Under the pieces are notes generated by a model that was given only the letters and a program-made list of their open reading frames with translations, had not been told where the DNA came from and did not search any database. Shown here piece by piece: positions 44,579 to 54,396 of a stretch of DNA of 64,000 nucleotides. The DNA is from Isochrysis galbana (taxonomy: Eukaryota; Haptophyta; Isochrysidales; Isochrysidaceae), in NCBI GenBank assembly GCA_018136815.1, contig CM030939.1, positions 1,471,930 to 1,535,929 on the forward strand, written 5' to 3'. The position numbers were made by a program, and so were the translations under genes. Each line of letters starts with the position of its first letter. Positions within the stretch are counted from its first letter, which is position 1.

Positions 44579-44850
44579 GTTCCTCCCCCCCCCCCCCGGT
44601 GCTTTTTCCCGGAGAGTCGGCCGGCGTCGACCGGTCCGCCTCAATGGGTTTTCCCTCATTTTAACTTGTGGGGGGTTAGAATGGGAGCCGGGGGTCTGCG
44701 AGGGGGGAGATGTGGATGTGGAGGGGTGCATACGTGATACGTGTATGTGTCTGTGGCAGCAACATGCGCCGAGGCGTACGGGCAGGTGCGCTGAGGGTTG
44801 TCGTGTTGGTACCGGGCTAGTGAGAGTAGTGGTACTAATGCTCAGTTAGA
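44579..44850 (+). repeat. R1 repeat, second copy
   Basis: From tcctccccc...ggtgcttttt through ggagagtcggccggcgtcga to tggtactaatgctcagtt this aligns with 49184-49433, with moderate divergence. LINE copy 1 lies directly at its left edge. Confidence 0.75.
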
Positions 44851-44865
44851 TTATTATTATTCACC

Positions 44866-44970
44866 AGAATTCACAGAGGGGCCAATGAATGATCCTCTAG
44901 AATTCACAGAGGGGCATTCTTTAACTCTAGGGTAGTGAGCTTCTGAGCTGAGCTAAAGTTAAAGAATGCC
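44866..44970. repeat. direct and inverted short repeats upstream of FAN1
   Basis: agaattcacagaggggc occurs at 44866-44882 and 44899-44915. ggcattctttaactctag (44913-44930) pairs with 44953-44970 (17 of 18). The stem ends 20 bp before the FAN1 start codon, so it could act in its promoter or 5' UTR. Confidence 0.7.
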
Positions 44971-44990
44971 ATCGCGGCGAGCGATGAGCG

Positions 44991-47900
44991 ATGGCGGCGA
45001 GGGCGTCTCGCTCGCTGCGGCAGCATACGCTGCTCAGCGGCGGCTGGGTGCACGGAGGCGGTGGCGGCGGTTCGGCTGACGGACTGATTGCTGAGTCACC
45101 GAGCCATCGAGCACACAACCAGACGGCGGGGGAGAGAGGCTCAGGCCACACTGAGCCGAGTGCTAACCAGTCGCTTACCGCATGGCTACACAAGGGCTGT
45201 TCTGTGGCTCTTACAGCGTGCGTGGCGGACGGAGGGGCGTTGCTCAGCGAGAAGGAGCGTACAGTCGTAGCACGGATACTAGACGACTCACTCAGCCAAG
45301 GCGCGGTAGGCTTGCTCGCACGGCTGCTGCTGCCGAGCAGCAATGCCGAGTGGACCCTTGGCTGCCTTGCACTCCAGCGGCGCGCGGGCCTTGGCCGAGC
45401 GGAGCGCTGGGAGGACGTGCTTGTCAGACTCGAGAGTATGGCTCTGGTGCAGGTGTTGAGGTATGGTGAGGACGGCGGCGCGCACGAGCTGCGCTTGTTT
45501 ACGCTGGCAACGGCTCTGCCGCTGCTGCGAAGCGACGAGATCCTTGCGCTCGCGCCATCTGCTGCGCGCTTGCAGCGCTCGGACACCAAGGCGGCTCGAG
45601 TGGCCAAATTGGCCGAGTTTGCGCGCCGTAGCGAGGCAGATCGTATGCGTGGGGCGGCTTCGTGTTTTGACCTCGAGGGGGCAGTGGCATGCGCGTTGCG
45701 TCGACGACCAGGCTGCGAGGCGGGTGTCCGCTTTGTCCGCTTGAGGCTAGATTCACCCGAGACGGAGGCGCTCCTTCTCGCCCTGCAGCTCACGGACCCG
45801 CTGATCGCGGCCGCTGCGCCGCTGCGCTTGCGGCCTGCGCCGGGCTCGTCGCGCGGCGCGTGTGAGTGTGACGCGCCGCGGCCCGCTTGCGTGCTGGCGC
45901 ACGAGCGGATGCCTCGTCACGAGTACGACCCACGTGTCATGCCCGATCTAGAGCCGAGCCACGCCTACGGCTCGCGCGCCTCGGCGCTCGCCTTTTCGCT
46001 TTCAGTGGACGTCAAGTGCGCCGTGCGCGCCGCGCTCGTTATGGCCGACCCACTCCTTCAGCCTGGCCGACCCGAGCGCGGCCGCGTGCCGAACAGCGAC
46101 GAGCTAGCTGCTGCCGCACGTGCGTACGCGCTCTGCAGGCCTGCAACTGCCCTCAGTTCGCTGGGCGCGCTGTTGGAAAGCGATGCTACCGAAGAACCGC
46201 CGCCGCCGCCGACTGTCCACGGCGAGAAAGATGCGCCCGCAGCGGCGCGGCAAATTGCGAAGGCGGCAGCCGCGATGCTCGAGTCGGCTACCTCGCTGCC
46301 CCGGGCTCCACGGCCATGGCTTGCGCACTTGCACGCGGGCGCACAACTCGCGATTGCCGTCTGGCTCGCGGTGCCACTCCTTGAAAGGGAGGCGAGCCAG
46401 GCAAGCCGGGAGCTCGCCGTGGACTGGCTGCGCAGGCTGCTGCGGTGTATTGAGCGGCTCTCAGGCGCGTGCGAGGACGTCCCAGGTATCCAGGCCGACG
46501 GACTGGATGCCGATGTGGATGGCAAGCTTGGCATTGGCGCGAGCGGTGCAGCTGAGCGAAGTGGCGATGCATCTGTGTTGCGCAGCCTTCGCGGCCGGTG
46601 CTTCCACCGATTGCTCATCAACTTTGGCCACTTGCGTGTGGCGATCGACGAGCAACGCGCGCTCTGTGCTGCCGCTCTTGCCGACCCACTCGTTCGCGGT
46701 GAGTGGCGCGAGGAAGTGGCCAAGCGTGCAGCCCGCCTGCGGAAGACTGCAACGCCGCTCGCCGAGGGATGCGACATCGCGCCTGCCGTCGAGCTACCGC
46801 CTCCCAGCCACATCGACCGCTTCATTGTTGCTCGTCTTGAGCCACCCGAGAGGCCAGCCGACTGGCCCGGCGCGCACTCGTGCTACTTGCCCGCCGCGCG
46901 CTCCGACGGTGCGCGAGATCCTGAGCGCTTAGCTTCAGTATGCTCGTCCCCGAGGCTACCTTGTGGTGAAGAGGTCGCGGTGCAACCGCGCAGCCACCCC
47001 GGGGCAATCAGTCTGGAGCCGACCGACGGCTGCAGGGCGGTGAAGTTGGAGATCCCAGGTGGTTGCGACGTGTTGGCGGTGGCGCCGCCCGGTGGCTGCA
47101 TCTCAGCGAGGCTCGAAACGGCTATGGGTTGGGCGTCGGTGCGGCATATTCCGACGAAAGCGTCACCTCGTGCCATTACCAAGCTAAGCAAGCGAAAACG
47201 CGCAGCCTGTCCGCCGTCATCGTCCCACGCAGCGCGGGCAGACGCCGCGTCGTCGGTGAAGTGGCAACGGGATGAGTGTCTTCGTGTCGAGCAAAAGGCG
47301 GCCGAGTTCTACGCAACCCCGGAGGCGGGCGGCTGGTTCGAGCTAGGCCCCCCCGCGAAGGCGTGGGATGAGGGCTCGCAGCTGCGAACCCTGTGTGGGC
47401 TGCTACTTTGGGACGAGATTCGCGCACCCGTTGCCTCAGGAGGGGTGTGGGCCACCCAGTTCCAGCGGCTGCCGCTCGACTTTGGCACGCCCCACTTTTA
47501 TGCCTCCCGCCGCACCTTGCTTGATCAACGGTTGCAATTGTTGAGTGCTTCCACCCCGCACAAGCTCGCAGAGATGGTGAGCCGCGCTTACCACACCAAT
47601 CAAAGTCGCATGTGCGGACTGGTGCACTGGCCCGCATGCTACCTGCGCGTGTCGCAGGCGCTTGCAGTGTGCCTCGGAGGGCAGGGAGTCGCGGCACTGC
47701 TTGGACGCTTCGTGCGGGAGGGGTGCTTTGGAGACCTGCCTGATCTAACACTCGTGCGCGCCTTTCGCTTACGAGGCCCGCCGAGCTCAGACGAGGAAGG
47801 CGAGAAAGAGACCGCAGCTTGCCACAGATGCGACAAGCGCGGAGCGATGGACGTCAGGGGTGAAAGCGAGCGGCGCGCGCTGGCCTTGGAGGCGGTCGAT

Positions 47901-48593
47901 GTGTCCACTTGGCTCATGGGTGTCCCTCGCACCCATGCACCCCCGGTCCGCTTCCCTATAGGCAAGACCATGCGTTTTCGCACGTCTGAAGCCGAGAGGC
48001 GTGTACAGCGCGAGGTGGTAGCCCCCGCAGAGGCCATACTTGAGGCTGAACCTTCTAACACCGCCGATCCGTTTGCGCTCAAGGTGCTAGTGGCGGGTGA
48101 GCACGTCGGCTATGTGCCTAGAACACACAACCGTCTAGTCGAGCCAGGGTTGGCGAAGCTGATCGACACTGGTGAGAATGGTTGCAACTGGATCATTGAA
48201 GCGTCGCCGTGCGCCGAGCTCGATATGGGCCCGCCCGTCGACGAGCGCGCCGGCGCTGCATCGAAGGACGAGCTCATTCTTGAGTGCGCACTCGTAGAAG
48301 TCAAGGGTCCAGGCGACTCCTTCTCAGGACGGCTGGGGCAACTACTTTGGCTGCGCGACTTGAGGCTCGCCGGCGTGAACGCTCGGCTCTGCTATATCCA
48401 AGAGCCACAGACATCGGCAAGCTCAAAGGTGACGGTGCGCACGTGTGGGGCAACACAAGATCCGGAAACCCCTTGTGGTGCTCACTCCCGAGGCAAGCCG
48501 TCCTTTGACAGCGCGAAAGCGGAAGGAAGCAGCCAATTTCGACGATGGAAGCCGCCACCGCCTTTAACCGCGCACGATGACGATTTTGCATGA
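44991..48593 (+). CDS. FAN1: FAN1 nuclease (VRR-NUC) with embedded HIRAN domain
   Basis: 1,200 codons, intronless. A SAP-like segment lies at about 180-210 (LLRSDEILALAPSAARLQRS). A long helical (TPR-like) middle follows. The FAN1 signature starts at about 768: FYATPEAGGWFELG, DEGSQLRTLCGLLLWDEI, LPLDFGTPHFYASRRTLLDQ, and CLGGQGVAALL. The PD-(D/E)XK core shows LPDL with D918, and EVKGP with E1103 and K1105. In human FAN1 Asp and Glu are about 15 residues apart; here about 185 residues separate them. That insert holds a HIRAN-like domain (about 1001-1050: NTADPFALKVLVAGEHVGYV, PRTHN). FAN1 is a 5'-flap nuclease in interstrand-crosslink repair. No UBZ finger is seen at the N-terminus. Confidence 0.88.
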   Translation: MAARASRSLRQHTLLSGGWVHGGGGGGSADGLIAESPSHRAHNQTAGERGSGHTEPSANQSLTAWLHKGCSVALTACVADGGALLSEKERTVVARILDDSLSQGAVGLLARLLLPSSNAEWTLGCLALQRRAGLGRAERWEDVLVRLESMALVQVLRYGEDGGAHELRLFTLATALPLLRSDEILALAPSAARLQRSDTKAARVAKLAEFARRSEADRMRGAASCFDLEGAVACALRRRPGCEAGVRFVRLRLDSPETEALLLALQLTDPLIAAAAPLRLRPAPGSSRGACECDAPRPACVLAHERMPRHEYDPRVMPDLEPSHAYGSRASALAFSLSVDVKCAVRAALVMADPLLQPGRPERGRVPNSDELAAAARAYALCRPATALSSLGALLESDATEEPPPPPTVHGEKDAPAAARQIAKAAAAMLESATSLPRAPRPWLAHLHAGAQLAIAVWLAVPLLEREASQASRELAVDWLRRLLRCIERLSGACEDVPGIQADGLDADVDGKLGIGASGAAERSGDASVLRSLRGRCFHRLLINFGHLRVAIDEQRALCAAALADPLVRGEWREEVAKRAARLRKTATPLAEGCDIAPAVELPPPSHIDRFIVARLEPPERPADWPGAHSCYLPAARSDGARDPERLASVCSSPRLPCGEEVAVQPRSHPGAISLEPTDGCRAVKLEIPGGCDVLAVAPPGGCISARLETAMGWASVRHIPTKASPRAITKLSKRKRAACPPSSSHAARADAASSVKWQRDECLRVEQKAAEFYATPEAGGWFELGPPAKAWDEGSQLRTLCGLLLWDEIRAPVASGGVWATQFQRLPLDFGTPHFYASRRTLLDQRLQLLSASTPHKLAEMVSRAYHTNQSRMCGLVHWPACYLRVSQALAVCLGGQGVAALLGRFVREGCFGDLPDLTLVRAFRLRGPPSSDEEGEKETAACHRCDKRGAMDVRGESERRALALEAVDVSTWLMGVPRTHAPPVRFPIGKTMRFRTSEAERRVQREVVAPAEAILEAEPSNTADPFALKVLVAGEHVGYVPRTHNRLVEPGLAKLIDTGENGCNWIIEASPCAELDMGPPVDERAGAASKDELILECALVEVKGPGDSFSGRLGQLLWLRDLRLAGVNARLCYIQEPQTSASSKVTVRTCGATQDPETPCGAHSRGKPSFDSAKAEGSSQFRRWKPPPPLTAHDDDFA

Positions 48594-49066
48594 GCGACCC
48601 ATGCTGCTCGTCCAAGCGATCAGTCTGTCTTTGCGTTCGCCCAGCCTTGTGCAAGATTTGTCGAATCATGCATATAGGAGGAAAAGTGTATATTACTTGG
48701 TGCCGAGGCGGTTATATATGGCCCGCTCATCTCACGCATTATTAACGACTGTTTGAAAGGGACTACGCGCAACAAATAATTATGATAGGGGATAGGGGGC
48801 ATTAGGGAGCGCACTTTGTGCGCCCCCCCTGCCACCGGGCACTAACTTCCCTCCGGAGAGCGCGGCAACTATCTTTAAAACGATAGGGCGGTCGTGGAGC
48901 GCGCGTCGCCCCCCCTCCTCTCCTCGCCCACCCAACCACGGCGGGCGACCAAGCAAGTCATGACAGACCCTATATAGCCGCGTATCCAAAGTCGTTCCTA
49001 CCGCCGCGCCTGCCGCCGGCTTCTGACGGACTGGAGGTTACGGATGGGACTGAGGGAACCGGAAGG
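48594..49066. other. gene-free spacer
   Basis: Downstream flank of FAN1. Contains the small stem ctatctttaaaacgatag near 48869. It closely resembles a stem near 20504 (ctatcgttgaaacaatag), so both may belong to one repeat family. Confidence 0.4.
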
Positions 49067-49080
49067 TACGGAAGGTAGGC

Positions 49081-49438
49081 GGCAACCTACTTTTTATAAG
49101 TGGGGGTCAATGGGGGCCTCGCGCCCCCCTCTCTCCATCGCGGACACCCCCCGGGGTGGGCCGTTCTGCTTCTCGACGAGAGGTCCCTCCCCCCCCCCCG
49201 GTGTTTTTCCCCGGAGAGTCGGCCGGCGTCGACCGGTCCGCCTCAATGGGTTTTCCCTCATTGTAACTTGTGGGGAGTTATAACGGGAGCCGGGGGTTTG
49301 CGAGGGGGGAGATTTGAAGGGATGCATATGTGTATGTGTCTGTGCCACCACTTCAAGGCGTGCGGGCAGGTGCGCTGAGGGGTGTCGTGATAGTACCGGG
49401 CTAGTGGGAGTAGTGGTACTAACGCTCAGTTGTTTTAT
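49081..49438 (+). mobile_element. R1 short interspersed element with target-site duplication
   Basis: 358 bp flanked by a 14-bp direct repeat (tacggaaggtaggc, 49067-49080 and 49439-49452). No coding frame. Partial copies are at 44579-44850 (same strand) and 33645-33775 (inverted). The target duplication length fits LINE-mediated (target-primed) insertion better than the 4-6 bp of LTR elements. It is probably a SINE-like non-autonomous element; I see no clear pol III boxes. Confidence 0.65.
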
Positions 49439-49449
49439 TACGGAAGGTA

Positions 49450-49770
49450 GGCCGCGAAGGCGAGAAAATCATCGAAGCAGAAGTCGAAAAGATGGAAGCC
49501 CACGGAATAATCAGGAAGTCCAATTCTTCTTGGGCATCGCGAGTTGTGTTAGTCACCAAGAAAGACGGCTCGGTCCGCTTTTGCGTCGACTACCGCGACG
49601 TTAACTCGAAACTACGAATAGAGGATAGCCCTCTCCCCCTCACGGTGGAGGCTATCGACCGGCTTTCGTCCGGCGGTGGATCTTTGGACTCCTTGTTCTT
49701 GTGCACCCTGGACCTAGCCTCCGGCTTCTGGGGCATCCCCATTAAAGAGAGCGACCGCGGAATAGGCCCA
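49450..49770 (+). mobile_element. Ty3/gypsy-type reverse transcriptase fragment (fossil)
   Basis: Reads the N-terminal RT region of a Ty3/gypsy LTR retrotransposon: EAEVEKMEAHGIIRKSNSSW, VLVTKKDGSVRFCVDYRDVN, CTLDLASGFWGIPI. Only about 105 residues remain. No gag, protease, integrase or LTRs are visible. It is a broken fragment of undeterminable age. The R1 element sits at its left edge. Confidence 0.85.
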
Positions 49771-50061
49771 GGTCAGGATTTCGGAATTTTTTTTCAAAAT
49801 TTGGGGGTGGGTTTACTCACAGATTTCGGGGCGAAATTTCGCAAAATTTGGGGGGCTCCTGCAGCGCCCTCGCAAAATTTGGGGGCTCTTGCAGCCCCCC
49901 CGCCCCCCCCCCCCCCCCTCACTCCCATCACCCCATCCCCCATATCCATATCCTAACTTTAACTTAGGGGCGGAAGGGGAGCTCCTATACCTAGGGAGAA
50001 GGGCGAGGGGCGGGGGGGGGGAGTAAGTAGTAAGGGCGGGAGGCGGGAGAGGGAGGGGAGA
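49771..50061. other. gene-free, homopolymer-rich spacer
   Basis: Contains aaaatttgggggctc-type tandem repeats near 49845-49890 and long C runs at 49898-49918. No gene. Confidence 0.5.
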
Positions 50062-50079
50062 GGGTAGGGTAGGCTAAGA

Positions 50080-53000
50080 AAAAAAAAATCTTCTTAAAAT
50101 TCCCCGCTACGCGTGCGGCGTGAGGCAGTGTGCTAGTGTACCTCCCTACTACCCAACCTTAACCCCTGACAACCCCCTCCCCCTTTCCCAGTTCCCTCTT
50201 TATCGGAGAAGCTGGTTCCGGGGAGGCCGCGCGCGCTGCTTCGGCCGGGAGTTGGAGAGAAGGGGGCTGGAGACTGTGATTCGTCCTTTGTGCTGGTGTT
50301 AATTCGAGTTGCCTTCTATTGTATATCGTGGGATCATCATTGATATCCTCCGCGGTTTCTTCTAAGACGCGGTATTAAGTGCCTTAGGTGATGTTACGTA
50401 TGTCTAGACCTCTCGCCGCCTGCAGGAGGTCTTCCGATGTTCCTAGGTTGAACTCCTTGTCCACCGTGTAGAGCGGACTTATCAATTTCTTAATGTGTTT
50501 GTTACTCGGGGCGTGTAGCCCCATATTCTCTCGTTGTTTTTTCAGCCTCTGAAAGAACCCGACTTTCGCCGTTACTAATAGGTGGTATCTCGCAAGGATC
50601 GCTCTTAAGATCGACCTAACGGACCTGCCGTCCGCGTTACCATATTGGATGTTATAAAAGTCAGTTAGGATGTACCTCCACGCCAGGATGCCTAGGTATC
50701 CCGAGGAGGGGTGCGGTCTGTCCACTTGATAGCAGAAAAGTCGTTGGGCTGTTTCGGATCCCGGCCTAAGGCTAATCCCCAGAAGTCCTTCTATGAATTC
50801 AAAGATGCGCTCCGTCGCGATACATGAGGCCAGGTGGGTGGAGCTTTCAGGGGCTATGCCGCAAAAGCGGCATGTTGGATCGTCAGCAAAGCGGTTAGCT
50901 GTAGCTAGCCTCCTATGTAGGACATGTTTGAAATGCATATAAGAGTCTCTAGGCGTCAAAAAGTTATATTTATATAATTGCGATATTTGTTTCCACTTTC
51001 CCGAGAGGACCGGTAACCTTTTTTCCCATCTTAGTGTGGATTTTTGTGTTTTGGTTTTCCTCAAAGCGAGGAACGCTTTAGTCAAGTCCCTGACACTTAC
51101 ACCCTCTAGTGTTGTACGCGTGCCGTTTAGCATGTATTCTTGAGGTAACGGGTACGCCGTTTCCGCCGGGCCGTCGTACGCACGTCCCCACTTCAGCGGG
51201 GTGTATAGTTCGTCGGGCAGTAGTTGCGGGCTAATCCGCTCGTGGATGTGGGGCTCTCCCATGACATTGAGCTGGACTTTGTGGTAGTCACCTCTTCGGC
51301 GCAGATAAAAGTTATGGTCAATGTCCACTAGGATCTCGCCTAGATCGTGTGCGTCCGGATCTTCCTGAGGGACTATCTCTTGCTCCTCTGGAGCCGGGGG
51401 CGGAGTCTTCGCTTGTTTTCTAAGAAGGTTCATATAATCGAAAGTGGTATGTATTAGTCTTGATCTCGTCCACTCAGAAATCTTTTCCCACGACTTAAGA
51501 AAGGGGCCTACCGATATGTAATTTCCCCTATGGCGTATCCAACGTTCTCCGTCCGGCAAGTAAGCCGCGCATTCTTCCATAGTGTAAACGTCCCCCGTAT
51601 CCGGGTTTATGGTGTTGTGAACGATAACTGTCTGTAGAGACTCCCATTTCGACCTATGTGAGTGATGAATAGCCGGAGGCTTGTGGAAAAGATTGTGCCA
51701 TATCGGGGAGCCCTGAGTGCCTTCTCGTGTGATTTCTCCCCTAAGGAATTTGATCCTTCTGAAGTTTTCCAGCGCGTGCTTCCAGAAGGCCGGGAGCGTG
51801 TTATTGCCGCGAATGCTAGCCGTGAGGCTCTTCGAGTCGACCTTCGAAAAGACCGCCGCTCGCCCTAAGGGGGTGCGGCTGAACCATTGATCCAAGACTA
51901 TCTTCCATTCCGCCATTGACGGGTTTAGATATCGGACTATCCATATCGCTTGGAGCGCCCTCGTGTGTTCGGCCATGGGAAGTAGTCCGACCCCCAATAG
52001 GGGCCCGTCTTCGCTTGTGCCTACATCGAGAGTCACATGAAAGTTGCGAGGGAAACGGTGCCCTAAGGCCGACGTGTCCGTGTAGACATAAAAGTGCCAG
52101 ATGGGACGTTTGCCGGACTCAACTTTCGTGATACCTTCGAGTGAGGTTTTGGCCCGCTGTTGGTTGCCCCTTAGCACGTGGAAACCCTCGCGCTCGAGCG
52201 AGTTAGCCAAGTGCCTAGTCTTGGTCTTGAAAGCCTTGATCGGATCAAAGATGCGAAAAACAATGTAGGTCGCCACCTCTTTTAGGGAGGACCGGATAGC
52301 GCTCGACTTACGAGGGGCCGAGTCGATTAACGCGCCATAGGTGATTCCAAATTCATGCGGGACTCCCGAGAGTGCTGTGTTAACTTTGTCTCCGTATGCG
52401 GCCTTGAATTGATCATGTGCGTCTTCATCGACGTAGAAGATCCAAGGGCCTTTGCGGCCTTTGTCCATGCCATCTGGAGTTGCGTCTAGGCCTTCCAGCC
52501 TAGAGAGGAGGAATTTCATGAAAGTGGCGACATCCTCGCTCTTGATGTCCTTTTTGTCATCAGCTAGCTGAGCTAGCTGAATGAAAAAAGGCGTGTCTTC
52601 GGGCTCCTCTTCCTCATCAGGTGGAGGAGAAGCAAAAGGGGTGGAGTTGTGGAGAGTCGGCTTTGGGTCCGATTGAGGATCCGCTCGCTTGCGCGACGGC
52701 TGTTGTGGTTGTTTGGCTTGTGGCTGCTGGGCTTGCTTGGCTGGATCCTTCCCTTTGTGTCCATGCGCAGCTTGCGCGTATGTCCTGGCTGCTTGAGTTG
52801 GTTGTTGGTTTGAGGGCGCAAAGGCCCCCAAAATGGATTGTTGTGTTAAGTGCCCGCCCCCGAGGGGTGCACTGATGGTAGGAGTGGCCGCCATGGGGGT
52901 GGCAGCAGAGCTGCCACCTCCCATGGGGAGTCCTTGAGTTGGTGGAGGAGCGGAGGGGTTGGGTGGCAGGGCATTGCCCTGGGTCTGGTTGTCACCTGGG

Positions 53001-53214
53001 AACAGGACTCTGCCTGTTCCTTGGTTCTGTGGCAGCTTGGGAGGCGAGGGTGGTGCCGTCATGTCGACGTCGTTGTCAGGCGGCGCGGCGGCCTGTGGGC
53101 GCTTGGGCTCCGGCGGTTTGGGGCGGCCCCGTTGGGGCGTCGTGACGGCGGGGGGCTGGGAGGTGGGAGCGGTCGGCGCGCGCTCCATCGCTAAAACTAT
53201 AACAATAGTTTTTC
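50080..53214 (-). mobile_element. LINE copy 2: ORF1 fused to ORF2 C-terminus
   Basis: Bounded by an 18-bp target-site duplication (gggtagggtaggctaaga, 50062-50079 and 53215-53232). Same family as copy 1. Over the shared 5' 1.18 kb I count only about five differences, and the terminal 3' 130 bp is identical. A different internal deletion removed everything from mid-ORF1 to the RT C-terminal region, joining at about 52025 in a catcgag sequence. The 3' end is again GAT(10). Recent insertion. Confidence 0.9.
50384..53188 (-). CDS. fused LINE ORF1-ORF2 C-terminal protein
   Basis: 934 codons from the ORF1 ATG without a stop. The N-terminal about 388 residues equal copy-1 ORF1 up to FPRNFHVTLD. From VGTSEDGPLLGVGLLPMAEH on it is the region downstream of the RT active site of a LINE ORF2, ending in a Cys/His knuckle CRFCGIAPESSTHLASC (zf-RVT type) and a basic tail. 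The endonuclease and RT catalytic blocks are absent. The junction is in frame, so a chimeric protein could be made; whether it acts is unknown. Confidence 0.8.
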   Translation of the reverse strand: MERAPTAPTSQPPAVTTPQRGRPKPPEPKRPQAAAPPDNDVDMTAPPSPPKLPQNQGTGRVLFPGDNQTQGNALPPNPSAPPPTQGLPMGGGSSAATPMAATPTISAPLGGGHLTQQSILGAFAPSNQQPTQAARTYAQAAHGHKGKDPAKQAQQPQAKQPQQPSRKRADPQSDPKPTLHNSTPFASPPPDEEEEPEDTPFFIQLAQLADDKKDIKSEDVATFMKFLLSRLEGLDATPDGMDKGRKGPWIFYVDEDAHDQFKAAYGDKVNTALSGVPHEFGITYGALIDSAPRKSSAIRSSLKEVATYIVFRIFDPIKAFKTKTRHLANSLEREGFHVLRGNQQRAKTSLEGITKVESGKRPIWHFYVYTDTSALGHRFPRNFHVTLDVGTSEDGPLLGVGLLPMAEHTRALQAIWIVRYLNPSMAEWKIVLDQWFSRTPLGRAAVFSKVDSKSLTASIRGNNTLPAFWKHALENFRRIKFLRGEITREGTQGSPIWHNLFHKPPAIHHSHRSKWESLQTVIVHNTINPDTGDVYTMEECAAYLPDGERWIRHRGNYISVGPFLKSWEKISEWTRSRLIHTTFDYMNLLRKQAKTPPPAPEEQEIVPQEDPDAHDLGEILVDIDHNFYLRRRGDYHKVQLNVMGEPHIHERISPQLLPDELYTPLKWGRAYDGPAETAYPLPQEYMLNGTRTTLEGVSVRDLTKAFLALRKTKTQKSTLRWEKRLPVLSGKWKQISQLYKYNFLTPRDSYMHFKHVLHRRLATANRFADDPTCRFCGIAPESSTHLASCIATERIFEFIEGLLGISLRPGSETAQRLFCYQVDRPHPSSGYLGILAWRYILTDFYNIQYGNADGRSVRSILRAILARYHLLVTAKVGFFQRLKKQRENMGLHAPSNKHIKKLISPLYTVDKEFNLGTSEDLLQAARGLDIRNIT

Positions 53215-53232
53215 GGGTAGGGTAGGCTAAGA

Positions 53233-54276
53233 GTGAAGGGCGGGAGAGGGGGGTAAGAAAGGGCGGGAGAGGAGGGGTAGTAAAGGCGGGAGAGGGGGGG
53301 GGGGACGAGCGCGAAAACGTTTTTGGGTCTGTGTGTTGGATGGCGTCGAAAATGTGCATATTTCTTATGAGATTCTGCCTAATATACCCATACCCATTTC
53401 CAGGGCAATTCCCTAAAAATCGCGTGATAAAACCTCACTCTTGACTTGGTGAATTTTCACCCTTAGAAGTTAAAAGGCGTGTTTGACCGCCCTACCCTCA
53501 CCCGCTGTTTTTCACACCCTGGGAGAAGGGAGAAGGGGATGGCGCAGTGGCGCCGCGCAGGCGCGCAGCACCTCCGAAGGTGCTGCGTGTCTTAAGAGAT
53601 ACAGTGCCGGTGTCTGTTTCGCTCTGGGGGTCGCATTGTTTACCCGCCTGTTTCCTGTTTTCCGAGGAATCGGGGGTCGGGGTCGAATTTCTAAATCGCG
53701 GACGTGTACTAAGCGCCCGCCAGCAGTGCTGATGTACAAAAGAATGCTTCCAGTAGTATTTTGTGGAGATGGGGGACGACTCTCTTGTGAACCATTTTCT
53801 GCTGAACACCCTTAGATCGCTATAGGTAGGGTGGGCTGGAGTGTTGTGTGTCTTCCCCCTAACACGTAAACAAACGTGGGTGTGCCCAAGTGAGAAGAAT
53901 GGGCGTGATGCGCTCAGCTGCAAGCTGTGAAGCTGTTTGTGGCCGCGACGCGCATCTGTTTGTGGCCCCCCCGCCGCGCCCTCTCTTCTCCCGCAAGAAG
54001 GAGAGACAAAGCAGGAGAGAGGGCCAAGAGAAGAGAAAGGAAGAAGAAGAGGGGAATCGAACGGGAGTCTCACGAGGCGGGAGAGAGAGAGGAGAGAGGG
54101 ACTGGACTCGAGAAGAGAGAGAGAGTTTGGAGGAGCTCTGGCGCGGGGGAGCAGGGGACTACTGTTCGCTGTCGCCTCTGGAGACCAAAGTACATCAAGT
54201 AGTTTGCTCGATAAAGAACCTCTGCTTCGAGAGAGAGAGCGCCAGCAGTGGGCGAGCTCGAGCGAGCGAGCGAGCA

Positions 54277-54342
<66 letters not shown>

Positions 54343-54361
54343 AGAGAGGGAGAGGGAGAGG

Positions 54362-54396
<35 letters not shown>

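Noticed and set aside
45887-46932. Overlapping ORFs within FAN1
   Set aside because: High GC suppresses stops in all frames; only the 1,200-codon frame shows domain homology.
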